Notes under the pieces: model-generated
What the model was told of the DNA's origin: nothing
The model's input: the letters and a program-made list of their open reading frames with translations, nothing else
Databases searched by the model: none
Source: Nocardiopsis alborubida
GTDB taxonomy: Bacteria > Actinomycetota > Actinomycetes > Streptosporangiales > Streptosporangiaceae
Length of the DNA stretch: 64,000 bases
Direction of reading: 5' to 3'
NCBI RefSeq assembly: GCF_012396365.1
Contig: NZ_JAAXPG010000001.1
Location: 372,001-436,000 of the forward strand
Made by a program: the position numbers and the translations under genes
Part shown: one piece after another, positions 54,606-63,775 of the stretch
Layout: each line of letters starts with the position of its first letter
How positions within the stretch are numbered: the first letter of the stretch is position 1

Positions 54606-54760
54606 CGGGCGCCCACGGGGTTCTGGAGGTGACGGAGGTGGGACTGCGAGGAACGAGCCGTCTCACCCGAGGCACCACTGCGCTCCTTCAACCCCATTCC
54701 CGTGCTTCGGGCGCCCGAACACGGGCCGAAGCGAAGCGGAGGCCCCCGAAAGCACTGCCT
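54606..54760 (-). repeat. Dispersed 155-bp intergenic repeat, copy B
   Basis: Read on the minus strand from 54760, this is the partner of the copy at 8041-8196 and likewise begins within the TAG stop codon of a gene, here the 55-aa membrane protein. Both share CAGTGCTTTC as the first ten-base block, and the same internal GGGCGCCC palindromes. It lies between that gene and the convergent phosphatase gene. Confidence 0.75.
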
Positions 54761-54926
54761 AGCGCCAGGACCAGGCCCACAGCAGCAGGCACAGGAAGAC
54801 GAAGAAGACCACGATCCCGCTGGTGGTCCACGGGATGTGGACCCGGGGCCGGAGCTTGCGCACCCCGATCACGAGCAGAACGACCAGCAGGCCCATGACG
54901 ATGAGGCCGTCCCACGCACCGCTCAT
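54759..54926 (-). CDS. 55-aa two-TM membrane protein
   Basis: A short frame encodes two hydrophobic helices: GLIVMGLLVVLLVIGV and SGIVVFFVFLCLLLWAWSW, joined by a basic loop (RKLRPRVHIPWTT). GGAG lies six bases before the ATG (complement 54924-54926), so it is probably translated. No family is recognised. It lies just after the end of the acyl-CoA dehydrogenase gene in the same direction (36 bp), which suggests co-transcription. The 155-bp repeat starts in its stop codon. Confidence 0.65.
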   Translation of the reverse strand: MSGAWDGLIVMGLLVVLLVIGVRKLRPRVHIPWTTSGIVVFFVFLCLLLWAWSWR

Positions 54927-54962
54927 TCCAGCTCCGACCCTTCTGGGGAGGGGGTTGTGCGG

Positions 54963-56105
54963 TCACAGTCCCAGGCCGCGTCCCACGATCTCCTTCATGA
55001 TCTCGGTGGTGCCACCGTAGATCGTCTGGACGCGGGTGTCCTGCCAGGCCCGTGCCACGGGGTATTCCATCATGTACCCGTACCCGCCGTGAAGCTGGAG
55101 GCACCGGTCCATGACCTTGTTGCACAGTTCGGTGGTCCACCACTTGGCCATGGCGGCGTCCTCCACGGTCAGTTCACCACGGTTGAGCAGGCCGATGCCG
55201 CGATCCACGTAGGTGCGGGCGATGTCCACCTCGGTGGCCAACTCGGCCAGGACGAAACGGGTGTTCTGGAAGCGCCCAATCGGGCGTCCGAAGGCGGTCC
55301 GCTCCCGGCAGTAGGCGATGGTGTGCTGGAGCACGGCGTCGGCGGAGGCCACCGCGCAGGTGGCGATGGACAGCCGCTCCTGCGGCAGGTTCTCCATCAG
55401 GTGGACGAACCCGCCCCCCTCCCGCCCGATGAGGTTGGCCGCGGGGACGCGCACGTCGTCGAAGAACAGCTCGGCGGTGTCCTGCGCCCTCATGCCGATC
55501 TTGTCGAGGTTGCGGCCCCGGGTGAACCCGGGGGCGCCGCGCTCCACCGCGATCAGCGAGAAGCCCTGCGCGCCCGCCTCGGGGTCGGTCCGGGCGACCA
55601 CGACCACCAGGTCGGCGTTGACGCCGTTGGTGATGAAGGTCTTGGAGCCGTTGAGGACGTACTCGTCGCCGTCGCGCACCGCCGATGTGGTGATGCCCTG
55701 GAGGTCGCTGCCCGCCCCGGGCTCGGTCATGGCGATGGCGGTGATCAGCTCGCCGCTGGCGAACCCCGGCAGCCAGCGCCTCTTCTGCTCCTCGTCGGTC
55801 AGATCGACCATGTACGGGGCCATGACGTCGTTCTGGAGCGTGACGCCCAGGCCGCTGGCGTGGGCCCGGCAGATCTCCTCGTTGACGATGGTGTTGTAGC
55901 GGAAGTCCCTCAGCCCGGTGCCGCCGTACTCCTCGGGCACGCCGTGGCCGAGCAGGCCGACCTCGCCCGCCCTGGTCCACACCTCGCGGGGCACGATGCC
56001 GTCCTTCTCCCACTCTGGGTGGTGGGGTGTGACCTCGCGCTTGAGGAACTCGGCCACCGATGTGCGGAAGAGGTCCTGGTCGGCGTCGAAGAGTTCCCGC
56101 TTCAT
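54963..56105 (-). CDS. Acyl-CoA dehydrogenase
   Basis: This 380-aa flavoenzyme oxidises an acyl-CoA to the enoyl-CoA in fatty-acid or branched-chain degradation. All three ACAD domains are present: helical N-terminus, beta domain with AMTEPGAGSDLQGITTSA and GSKTFITNGVNADL (FAD and CoA contacts), and the C-terminal helical bundle with ERTAFGRPIGRFQ and LQLHGGYGYMMEYPVARAWQDTRVQTIYGGTTEI. The position equivalent to the catalytic Glu of medium-chain enzymes is Gly (YGGTTEI), so the base must lie elsewhere, as in isovaleryl- or long-chain-type enzymes; I cannot place it. GGAG precedes the ATG (complement 56103-56105). Confidence 0.92.
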   Translation of the reverse strand: MKRELFDADQDLFRTSVAEFLKREVTPHHPEWEKDGIVPREVWTRAGEVGLLGHGVPEEYGGTGLRDFRYNTIVNEEICRAHASGLGVTLQNDVMAPYMVDLTDEEQKRRWLPGFASGELITAIAMTEPGAGSDLQGITTSAVRDGDEYVLNGSKTFITNGVNADLVVVVARTDPEAGAQGFSLIAVERGAPGFTRGRNLDKIGMRAQDTAELFFDDVRVPAANLIGREGGGFVHLMENLPQERLSIATCAVASADAVLQHTIAYCRERTAFGRPIGRFQNTRFVLAELATEVDIARTYVDRGIGLLNRGELTVEDAAMAKWWTTELCNKVMDRCLQLHGGYGYMMEYPVARAWQDTRVQTIYGGTTEIMKEIVGRGLGL

Positions 56106-56113
56106 GCTCTGCT

Positions 56114-56246
56114 CCGGGGTGTCGGGGTGCTGGGGTCTTGTGTCGGGGTGTCGGGGGTGCCGAGTTGTTTGGGGTCGTGGGGCCTGGGGTCGTGGGGCCT
56201 GGGGCCTGGGGCCTGGGGCGTCGGGATGCTGAGGTGTCGGGGTTTC
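56114..56246 (+). repeat. G-rich tract with short tandem repeats
   Basis: About twenty runs of three to five G lie in 130 bp. The core (56171-56219) is built of two 15-bp units GGGGTCGTGGGGCCT followed by three 7-bp units GGGGCCT. On the plus strand it could fold into G-quadruplexes; on the minus strand it is the C-rich 5' leader of the acyl-CoA dehydrogenase gene. Confidence 0.7.
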
Positions 56247-56263
56247 CTGCGTGACGCCACAGT

Positions 56264-56282
56264 AACCGAGCAAGATTCGGTT
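56264..56282. promoter_or_regulatory. AACCGA-N7-TCGGTT dyad in the acyl-CoA dehydrogenase/exporter promoter region
   Basis: AACCGAGCAAGATTCGGTT is a 6-7-6 inverted repeat in the divergent region. The same arms and spacing recur before the thiolase gene (60763-60781), so it is a likely operator for a fatty-acid-degradation regulator. Confidence 0.65.
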
Positions 56283-56447
56283 TTGAAGGGGACAGTCCAA
56301 GCCCGAGCAAAGTTCCCGTGCCCGTGGTACCCGAGTCGGCGGTTCCCGCGGGGCCCGGGCGCGACGGCTTCCTAGGGTGGCGGCAGCGGAGCCGGTAGCC
56401 GAGGGGCAGGGCCGCCCGCGGCCCGGCCGGAGGAGGGGATGAGGGCC

Positions 56448-58478
56448 ATGGCCCAGCACGCGGTCGGGCGACGGGAGCGACGGGAGCACCGGGGCGGCAG
56501 GATCGCGCTGATCATGAGCGCGCTGATGCTCACCGTGCTGCTGTCGGCCCTGGACCAGACGATCGTGTCCACCGCGCTGCCCACGATCGTGTCCGAACTC
56601 GGCGGACTCAACCACCTGTCGTGGGTGATCACCGCCTACCTGCTCGCGGTCACGGCCGTCACCCCGCTGTGGGGCAAACTCGGCGACCAGTTCGGCCGCA
56701 AGCAGCTCTTCCTCATCTGCATCGCCGTCTTCCTGGTCGGCTCGGCCCTGTGCGGGACCGCCCAGGACATGCTCCAGCTCATCCTCTTCCGCGGGCTCCA
56801 GGGCGTCGGCGGCGGAGGGCTGATGGTGCTGGCCTCCGCCATCATCGGCGACGTCGTCTCGCCCCGCGAGCGCGGCAAGTACCAGGGGCTGTTCGGCGCG
56901 GTCTTCGGAATCTCCAGCGTGGCGGGTCCGCTGCTCGGCGGGCTGTTCGTCGACCACCTGTCCTGGCGGTGGGTGTTCTACGTCAACCTGCCGCTGGGGG
57001 TCCTGGCCTTCGCCACGGTGCTCGCGGTGCTGCCCCGCCGCCAGCCGACCGGCCGCCAGAGCATCGACTACTTCGGGATCGTGCTGCTGGCCGCCACCGC
57101 GATCTGCCTGACGCTGGTGGCCTCCTGGGGCGGCAGCCTCTACCCGTGGACGTCGCCGCAGGTCCTCGGGCTCGGCTTCGCGGCCGTGGTGCTCGGTGTG
57201 GGCTGGTGGCTGTCCGCGCGGCGGGCACCGGACCCGGTCATGCCGCTCAGCCTGTTCCGCGACCCGACCATCGTGGTGGCCATGGCGATCGGCTTCTGCG
57301 TGGGCTTCGCGATGATGGGGTCGATGGCCTTCCTGCCGCTGTTCCTGCAGATCGTGCACGGCCTGTCGCCCACGGCCTCGGGGCTGCACCTGCTGCCGAT
57401 GGTGCTGGGCCTGTTCCTGACCTCGATCACCAGCGGGCGCCTGGTCACCCGCACCGGTCACTACAAGATCTACCCGGTGCTGGGGATGGCGGTGACCTCC
57501 CTCGGCCTGTTTCTGCTCTCGCGGTTGGGCCCGGAGAGCTCGATGCCGCAGATGGGGCTCTACTTCTTCGTTCTCGGCGTGGGGCTGGGCCTGGTGATGC
57601 AGGTGGTGGTCGTGGTGGTGCAGAACGCCGCCAGTTACGCGAACCTGGGGGTGGCCACCTCTGCGGCGACGTTCTTCCGGTCCATCGGGGGGTCGTTCGG
57701 CACGGCGGTGTTCGGCGCCGTCTTCTCCGGGCAGCTGGCGGCCAACCTGGCCGAGCGGGCCGCACAGATCCAGCTGCCCCCCGGGGTGGACCCCGCGGCG
57801 CTGGAGAGCGACCCGCGCAGCCTGGACCAGCTGACCCCGCAGGCGCAGGCGTCCTTCCTCCAGGCCTACGCGGACGCCGTGGACACCGTCTTCCTGTGCG
57901 CGGTCCCGGTCGCCCTGGCCGGGTTCGTGCTGGCGCTGTTCCTGCGGCAGGTCCCGCTGCGCACCACCATCGACTCCCCGGACCTGGACGAGTCCATCCC
58001 GCCCGTGGCCGCCGCGAGCCGCAGCGCCATCGCGCACGTGGAGAAGGAGGTGTTCCGGGCCTGCGGCCGGGAGGGCGCCGACGAGATGTACGGGCGCCTG
58101 CGCGAGGCGGCGGGTCTGGAGGTCTCGCCGCGCGCGTGCTGGGTGCTCAGCCACCTGGGCGTGACCGGGCCGCTGGCGCCCGGGGAGCTGGTGGAGATGT
58201 CGGGGCTGCCCGCCGAGTACTGGGCGCCGGTTCACCAGGAACTGGTCGAGGCGGGCTACCTGGCCGGTGGGGGAGAACCCTGGGAGCTCAGTCGGCGCGG
58301 CGCGTCCGCCGCCCGCAGGATGTTCGAGGCCCAGCGCACCGCGCTGCGCTCGCTGCTGGCCGACTACGGGCCCGAGGAGCATCCGGAGGTGGTGGCCGTC
58401 CTGGAGCGGATCACCACGGACACCCTGGGGGACGAGGGGGACGCCGCGCACCTGGACCGCGGGGCGCACCGGGCTTGA
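56448..58478 (+). CDS. DHA2 (14-TM) MFS exporter fused to a C-terminal MarR-like winged helix
   Basis: This is a 676-aa protein. The first 510 residues form a 14-TM EmrB/QacA-type exporter: [39 protein letters not shown] (motif A), [22 protein letters not shown] and [23 protein letters not shown] (motif C). The last 130 residues are soluble and resemble a MarR-type winged helix: [45 protein letters not shown], then wing and helices with [18 protein letters not shown]. Such a fusion could sense drug or gate transport from the cytoplasm. AGGAGGGG lies nine bases before the ATG at 56448, better placed than for the ATG at 56439. Confidence 0.88.
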   Translation: MAQHAVGRRERREHRGGRIALIMSALMLTVLLSALDQTIVSTALPTIVSELGGLNHLSWVITAYLLAVTAVTPLWGKLGDQFGRKQLFLICIAVFLVGSALCGTAQDMLQLILFRGLQGVGGGGLMVLASAIIGDVVSPRERGKYQGLFGAVFGISSVAGPLLGGLFVDHLSWRWVFYVNLPLGVLAFATVLAVLPRRQPTGRQSIDYFGIVLLAATAICLTLVASWGGSLYPWTSPQVLGLGFAAVVLGVGWWLSARRAPDPVMPLSLFRDPTIVVAMAIGFCVGFAMMGSMAFLPLFLQIVHGLSPTASGLHLLPMVLGLFLTSITSGRLVTRTGHYKIYPVLGMAVTSLGLFLLSRLGPESSMPQMGLYFFVLGVGLGLVMQVVVVVVQNAASYANLGVATSAATFFRSIGGSFGTAVFGAVFSGQLAANLAERAAQIQLPPGVDPAALESDPRSLDQLTPQAQASFLQAYADAVDTVFLCAVPVALAGFVLALFLRQVPLRTTIDSPDLDESIPPVAAASRSAIAHVEKEVFRACGREGADEMYGRLREAAGLEVSPRACWVLSHLGVTGPLAPGELVEMSGLPAEYWAPVHQELVEAGYLAGGGEPWELSRRGASAARRMFEAQRTALRSLLADYGPEEHPEVVAVLERITTDTLGDEGDAAHLDRGAHRA

Positions 58479-59341
58479 GTGCGTCGGGTTCGGGGGGCGT
58501 CGCATCCTGCGCGAGCACGGACTCGTGCGTGGGCCCGGTGACGAGGAGTACCCCCGATTCCGCCAAGGCAAGGGACGGGTGTGCGGGGGAGTGGGTGGAC
58601 GGGTGAGTGAGTGAGAGGTGTCTGGGGCGTGGATGTGCGGGTGTCTGGGACTTGGGCGTGCGGACGTACGAGGCGTGCGGGCATGCGGGTGTGGTGGGGG
58701 ACTGGTGGGCCGGTGGGTGAGGGCGAAGAGGTTGGTTTTCCACAGGTGGTGGTTGGGGGTGTCCCGGGGAGGGGCGGGGATGGTTTCCTGGAAATAGGGG
58801 GGATCCCACCCCTGTACGTTTCGGCGTGCCCTCAATCGACCGACAGTAGGAAAAGACCAAGGAATTAAGGGGCAGGGAGGGGCCGCCATCAGGTCTCTCC
58901 CCTACGCTGCTCTTGACGGGGGTTGCTGGCGGCAACGAAAGCGCACCCGCTGCCGCGAAGTGAAATGGACTCCGATAAACGGTAGTCGTCCAGTGGGGGG
59001 TTGGGCGCCCAGCGAAAAGCGGCACCAAAGGCAGGAGCGACTGGCCCAGGGCGACCAACGCCCGGGGTTCGGGGACGGCCGGGGTCAGCGACGGTGGCGC
59101 CAACGGCAGGCGGATCCTCCAGCCTCGGATGGCGTCTTTGGCCCCTGTGGTCGGGGGTCGGCGGCGATGGCACCCACGGCGAGTGATCATTTCTCCCGCG
59201 CCCTTTCTGGCGCCTTACGGTTTGTCCCCATTGTGGCTTATCAATGAAGGACACGCCTCCCGCGAGAGAAAGCCGGAAGGGCGGGTAATTCGGTGCTGTG
59301 AATTCTGGCGCAATGGCTGCTGTTGGCTTATAATAAGAGGT
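58479..59341. other. 863-bp region without a supportable gene
   Basis: The left part (58570-58800) is low-complexity and G-rich with many GTGGG-type runs. The middle (58880-59200) has open frames on both strands but no codon bias or family signal. The right end (59170-59340) is less GC-rich and carries the promoter of the DUF222-HNH gene. It may be the residue of decayed or acquired DNA. Confidence 0.5.
59327..59337 (+). promoter_or_regulatory. TATAAT -10 within an 11-bp palindrome
   Basis: CTTATAATAAG contains a consensus TATAAT (59329-59334) seven bases before the ATG of the DUF222-HNH gene, suggesting a leaderless or very short leader transcript. Consensus -10 boxes are rare in this genome. 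Confidence 0.6.
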
Positions 59342-60682
59342 ATGGAGATGATGCTTGCAGTGCCCGACGCGGCCTCCGGGGTTTGTTCCCCGGCGGTGGC
59401 CGCGCTGGCCGGTGCGCGCGAGATCATCGACCAGGCGTGGGATGCCGAAGTGCCGCCCGGGGCCGATGAGGCTGCTGCGGAGGAGATCGCGGCGCTGTGG
59501 GCTCAGTTGGACCAGCTTCGCTACCGGGCGCTGGTGCGGATGGCGCGTTTGTACGCGCGCGGTGAGGTGGCCCGCTACAGCGGCTATTCGACCCTGGACA
59601 AGTGGATCACTCACCAGTGCAAGGTGCCGACTGGTCAGGCCAAGGATTTGGCCCGTCTGGCCCAGCACGTGCACGAGGAGACCCTGCCCGCCACCGCCGA
59701 GGCGGTAGGGGAGGGCACTCTGGCGCTGGGTGAGGCGGTCGCGATTGCCAAGGTCACCGACAAAGCCGTCCAGACCCGGGATGAGGACCACTTCCCCGAT
59801 GAGGGGGAGTATCGGCAGGGGTTTGAGTCGGCGTTGGTGGCGGCGAAGGCGGAGCGTCCTGCGTTGTCGGTCAACCAGCTCCAGTCGGTGGCCCGTCAGG
59901 TCGCTTATCGCCTGGATCCGCACCGGTTGGACCGTGACCATGAGGCCGCCCACGCCGGGCGTGGTCTGGTCGTGCATGACACGTTCCAGGGCAGCTACCA
60001 ACTCCAGGCCTGGGGCGGGGCCGGAGACGCGCTGATCGTGCGCGCCGCTATCGACACCTTCACCACCCCACCCGGCGAGGGTGACACCCGTAGCCGGTCT
60101 CAGCGCGAGCACGACGCGCTCATCGCGGCACTGCGTTTTGCCACCACCCACACCGGGTGCGACAACACCCCTGCCCCGTTGGCGCAGATCCGCATCCTGG
60201 TGCCCGTGGAGACCTACCTGGACGCCGAAGGCTAGGAAACCCCAGCTCTGGACGAGAACGGCCGGGTAATCCCCGTCAGGCTGGTACACGAACTGGCTGG
60301 GGACTCCGAGGTGGTGCGGATGCTCACCGCACCCCCCACCGGACACGTGCTGGACGTGGCCCCCAGCCGCCGCCTGGCCTCCGCCCGACAGCGCGCAGCA
60401 GCTTTCCATGGGCACGCCACGTGTGCGCACCCGGGAGGGTGCGAGGTGCCGATCACCTGGTGCCAGGCCGACCACATCACCTCCTTCTCCCAGGGAGGAC
60501 GCACCGAGGTCGCGAACCTGCAACCACTATGCGGCCCCCACAACCGGGCCAAGTACCAACGCGAAACACGAGAACACCAGCAACAACACCGGGTACGCAA
60601 CGGCCACCAGAACCACCCACGCCACCAAGGCAGCCCAGGGCGGGGACACCCGCCCGAACCCCACCCACCACCCCGGGGGTGA
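59342..60682 (+). pseudogene. DUF222-HNH endonuclease (13E12 family) interrupted by an in-frame TAG
   Basis: The frame encodes a 13E12-type protein: an N-terminal DUF222 helical domain (residues about 25-290) and a C-terminal HNH nuclease with CxxxC-type cysteines (TCAHPGGCEVPITWCQADHI) and the motif HITSFSQGGRTEVANLQPLCGPHNRAK. After LDAEG a TAG at 60233-60235 interrupts translation; the same frame then continues with ETPALDENGRVIPV through the nuclease to a TGA at 60680-60682. The domain order and spacing are otherwise intact, so a nonsense mutation is the simplest explanation; readthrough or a sequence error is possible. As read, the first product (298 aa) lacks the nuclease. Confidence 0.85.
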
Positions 60683-60722
60683 CCCCCTGCCCTCCGCCAT
60701 CCGTTCGTGGACGACCCAGGTG

Positions 60723-60749
60723 AGCCCCCGTTGATGGGGGCGGGGGCTT
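60723..60749 (+). terminator. Terminator after the HNH gene
   Basis: AGCCCCCG and CGGGGGCT form an 8-bp stem around TTGATGGGGG and are followed by TG. It separates the broken HNH gene from the thiolase gene. Confidence 0.6.
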
Positions 60750-60762
60750 GCCGGATCCGAGA

Positions 60763-60781
60763 AACCGAATACAGTTCGGTT
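60763..60781. promoter_or_regulatory. AACCGA-N7-TCGGTT dyad before the thiolase gene
   Basis: AACCGAATACAGTTCGGTT is a 7-5-7 perfect inverted repeat 33 bp before the thiolase start. It shares arms and spacing with the dyad at 56264-56282 near the acyl-CoA dehydrogenase gene. Confidence 0.7.
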
Positions 60782-60813
60782 CGTAACCGTCATCCAGGCC
60801 CTTGGAGGACCCC

Positions 60814-61956
60814 GTGGCCGAGGCATACATCGTCGACGCAGTGCGCACCCCCGTCGGCACCAGGAAGGGCGCCCTGGCCGCCGTGCACCCGGCGGACCTG
60901 GGGGCGCACGTGCTCAGGGAACTCGTCTCCCGGACCGGGGTGGACCCGGCCGCGGTCGAGGACGTCATCATGGGCTGTGTCAGTCAGGTCGGACCGCAGG
61001 CGCTCGACCTCGCGCGCACCGCCTGGCTCTCCGCGGGCCTGCCGGAGTCCGTCCCCGGCGTCACCATCGACCGCCAGTGCGGCTCCTCCCAGCAGGCCGT
61101 CCACTTCGCCGCCCAGGGCGTCATGTCCGGCACCCAGGACCTCGTCGTGGCCTCGGGCGTGGAGAACATGGGCATGGTCCCCATGGGAGCCAACGTCCAG
61201 TACGCCCTCGACAACGGGCTCGGCCTGTACGGCGACGGCTGGGTCGAGCGCTACGGCCTCCAGGAGATCTCACAGTTCCGCGGCGCCCAGCTCATGTGTG
61301 AGAAGTGGGGCTTCAAGCGCGAGCAGCTGGAGGAGTTCGCTTTGGAGAGCCACCGGCGCGCGGCCCTGGCGCTGGAGGCGGGCCGCTTCGACGAGCAGGT
61401 CGCCCCCCTGGCCGGAGTGGAGCGCGACGAGGGCGTGCGCCCCGACACCACCCTGGAGAAGATGGCGGGCCTGAAGCCGCTGCGCGAGGGCTGGGAGCTC
61501 ACCGCCGCCGTGGCCAGCCAGATCTCCGTCGGCGCGGGCGCGGTCATGATCGCCTCCGAGCGCGCGGTCGAGCAGCACGGCCTGACCCCGCTGGCCCGGA
61601 TCGTGCAGCTCTCGCTCGTGGGCGACGACCCCGTGTACATGCTCACCGCGCCCATCCCGGCGACCCGGATCGCCCTGGAGAAGGCTGGCCTGGGCATCGA
61701 CGACATCGACGTCACCGAGATCAACGAGGCCTTCGCCCCGGTGCCGATGTCCTGGATCCAGGAGCTGGGCGCCGACCCGGCCAAGGTCAACCCCAACGGC
61801 GGTGCCATCGCGCTGGGCCACCCCCTGGGCGCCACCGGCACCGTGCTCCTGGCCAAGCTGGTCGGCGAGCTGCACCGCACCGGTGGCCGCTACGGCCTCC
61901 AGACCATGTGCGAGGGCGGCGGCCAGGCCAACGTCACCATCATCGAGCGGGTCTGA
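60814..61956 (+). CDS. Acetyl-CoA acetyltransferase (thiolase)
   Basis: This 380-aa thiolase interconverts acetyl-CoA and acyl/acetoacetyl-CoA. The nucleophilic Cys is in IDRQCGSSQQAVHFAAQG (about residue 88), the catalytic His in GGAIALGHPLGATG, the Asn in NEAFAPVPMS, and the second Cys in TMCEGGGQANV. GTG at 60814 has GGAGG seven bases upstream. A dyad shared with the acyl-CoA dehydrogenase promoter points to common regulation of beta-oxidation. The gene is monocistronic and ends in a strong palindrome. Confidence 0.94.
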   Translation: MAEAYIVDAVRTPVGTRKGALAAVHPADLGAHVLRELVSRTGVDPAAVEDVIMGCVSQVGPQALDLARTAWLSAGLPESVPGVTIDRQCGSSQQAVHFAAQGVMSGTQDLVVASGVENMGMVPMGANVQYALDNGLGLYGDGWVERYGLQEISQFRGAQLMCEKWGFKREQLEEFALESHRRAALALEAGRFDEQVAPLAGVERDEGVRPDTTLEKMAGLKPLREGWELTAAVASQISVGAGAVMIASERAVEQHGLTPLARIVQLSLVGDDPVYMLTAPIPATRIALEKAGLGIDDIDVTEINEAFAPVPMSWIQELGADPAKVNPNGGAIALGHPLGATGTVLLAKLVGELHRTGGRYGLQTMCEGGGQANVTIIERV

Positions 61957-61969
61957 GCTTCCTCGGCTG

Positions 61970-62001
61970 GAGGCCTGTGTGCTCGCGAGCACACAGGCCT
62001 C
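61970..62001. terminator. Perfect 32-bp palindrome, bidirectional terminator
   Basis: GAGGCCTGTGTGCTCG followed directly by CGAGCACACAGGCCTC is a perfect inverted repeat without spacer, then TTTCCC. It lies between the convergent thiolase and YcaQ-like genes. Confidence 0.88.
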
Positions 62002-62028
62002 TTTCCCGAACCAGGGTGATGACGGCGT

Positions 62029-63249
62029 CTAGCGCAGGGCCGGGCCGCCGACGCCGTTGGACAGGCCCAGCCAGGCGGCCATCTCGGTCAGCTGTTCGAC
62101 CAGTTCGGGCACCGTCTCGGCGGGGGCGCCGTCCTCCAGGGTGATCCGCTGCGCCAGCAGGGTCCCCGAGGCGCGGTCCGCCTTGAGGTCCACACGCGCC
62201 ACGAGGTCCTCGCCCAGCAGGAAGGGCAGCACGTAGTAGCCGTGCACCCGCTTGGCGGCGGGCACGTAGATCTCCAACCGGTACCGGAACCCGAACAGCT
62301 CCTCCGCCCGGTCGCGCGTCCACACCAGCGAGTCGAACGGGCTCAGCAGAGCCCGCGCCCGCACGCTCCGCGGCACCCGGGCGTCCCGGTGCAGGTAGGC
62401 CGTGCGGTCCCAGCCCCGCACCCGCACCGGCACCAGCTCGCCCGCCTCGACCAGGTCGGAGACGGCCGCCCGGGACTCGGTGTGCTTCAGGCGGAAGTAG
62501 TCGCGCAGGCAGGCCTCGGTGGCCACCCCGTGGGCGCGGGCGGCGATCGACACCAGTTCCCGGTGCGCCTCCTCCGGGGTGGTCTCCGGCGCCGCGTACA
62601 CCTCCGGCGGCAGCACCCGCTCGGGCAGGTCGTAGAGCCGCTCGAACTGCGCGTTGCGCCCGTTGGAGGACAGGTCGCCGATCCAGAACAGGTACTCCAG
62701 GCACCTCTTGACCTCGGACCAGTTCCAGCCCCAGTGGTCCTTGGTGCGCGGCACGTCGTGCGCCAGCGCCGCCTCCACCTGCCGGGCGCTGGCCGGGCCG
62801 AGCCGCACCACCTCCTCCAGCACCGCCTTGACCAGTCCGGGCTTCTCCTCCCGGATGCGGTCCATCCACCCCACCCGCTTCTGGGCGCGGTTGCGCTCCA
62901 TCCGGTAGCGCATGAGCTGGCGGGTGGAGGGCGGCACCAGACTGGCCTCGTGCGCCCAGCACTCCACCAGCCGGGCGGGCCCCGACCCGGCCGCGGAGGT
63001 GGTCGCCCGGTCCAGCAGGGCGGTGCCGTAGGCGCCCATGCGCGCGAAGACCGGCAGGTACTGGCTGCGGGCCAGCACGTTCACGCTGTCGATCTGGAGG
63101 ATGCCCACCCTGCGCACCACCCGCGCCAGGTGGGCGAGGGTCGGCTTTCCGGCGGGCCTGGGGTCGCTGAACCCCTGGGCGGCGAGTGCGATCCTGCGCG
63201 CCTGGGAGAGGGAGAGTTCCGCGTCGCGGCGGGGGTGCGGTTCTGCCAT
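62029..63249 (-). CDS. YcaQ/AlkX-like winged-helix DNA glycosylase (HTH_42)
   Basis: This 406-aa protein belongs to the HTH_42 family, whose E. coli member YcaQ removes N7-alkylated bases and unhooks interstrand crosslinks. The QxD-type catalytic motif appears as [24 protein letters not shown] near residue 50. Three winged-helix modules follow (for example [28 protein letters not shown] and [46 protein letters not shown], the family's most conserved block). Actinomycete relatives protect producers of alkylating antibiotics. The ATG is complement 63247-63249. No biosynthetic cluster is visible in the window. Confidence 0.88.
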   Translation of the reverse strand: MAEPHPRRDAELSLSQARRIALAAQGFSDPRPAGKPTLAHLARVVRRVGILQIDSVNVLARSQYLPVFARMGAYGTALLDRATTSAAGSGPARLVECWAHEASLVPPSTRQLMRYRMERNRAQKRVGWMDRIREEKPGLVKAVLEEVVRLGPASARQVEAALAHDVPRTKDHWGWNWSEVKRCLEYLFWIGDLSSNGRNAQFERLYDLPERVLPPEVYAAPETTPEEAHRELVSIAARAHGVATEACLRDYFRLKHTESRAAVSDLVEAGELVPVRVRGWDRTAYLHRDARVPRSVRARALLSPFDSLVWTRDRAEELFGFRYRLEIYVPAAKRVHGYYVLPFLLGEDLVARVDLKADRASGTLLAQRITLEDGAPAETVPELVEQLTEMAAWLGLSNGVGGPALR

Positions 63250-63294
63250 TGCGCCACCGTAACCCCGACCGCCGACAGTCCGCCCTCCCGGGGC

Positions 63295-63775
63295 TCAGCC
63301 CATGCGCCGGTGCTGGTTGTCTTCCTTCGACGGTCCCGGGACGGTCGGCGCGATCAGCGGCCCGGGCAGGGAGGGATCGACCACGCCCTCCTCCAGCCAG
63401 GTGTACGCGTCGTCCATCAGACGCCGGGACAGTTTGCCGTCCACGGTGTCGGTGTTGGACCACCGGCCCGTGAAGAGGGTGGCGATCGACGCGCTGGGAG
63501 TCGATGCCCTCGCAGAAACCGCGCAGGTCCGCCAGGAAGGCCTCGCCCCGGAGCCGCGCCTCCTCGTCCGGGCCGGTCAGGGGGTGGATCAGGTCCAGGC
63601 GCAGCCGTCCCAGGTACAGCTCCTTGGCGAAGCCGGGCCGCTGCCAGCCGCTCTCACGGGCCTGCTCCGCCACGGCGCGGGCACGGCGCTCGTCGACCTC
63701 GGGGGCGGGGTGGTGCTGGGTCCGTCCGCTGGCATGCGCGCTCCTCACCGAGGGACAGTGGCATGTGCTCTGCAT
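63295..63775 (-). pseudogene. Acyl-CoA dehydrogenase remnant with internal deletion and frameshift
   Basis: From the ATG at complement 63773-63775 the frame reads FAKELYLGRLRLDLIHPLTG and FLADLRGFCEGID, matching the N-terminus of large acyl-CoA dehydrogenases of about 600 aa. After about 89 residues the match jumps to another frame: FTGRWSNTDTVDGKLSRRLM, then YTWLEEGVVDPSLPGPLIAP and QHRRMG, which fits the C-terminus of the same group. The roughly 450-residue middle is missing and the two parts are out of frame, so this is a dead fused remnant. It adjoins the YcaQ-like gene on the same strand. Confidence 0.7.

Noticed and set aside
56171..56219. CRISPR-like or VNTR coding repeat
   Set aside because: Units are 7 and 15 bp without unique spacers, no cas genes are present, and the translated frame is a Pro/Gln/Arg stretch outside the dehydrogenase.
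58479..59341. A hypothetical gene on the minus strand (for example frames starting near 59190)
   Set aside because: No codon-position bias, no ribosome binding site and no family resemblance; the composition is low-complexity.
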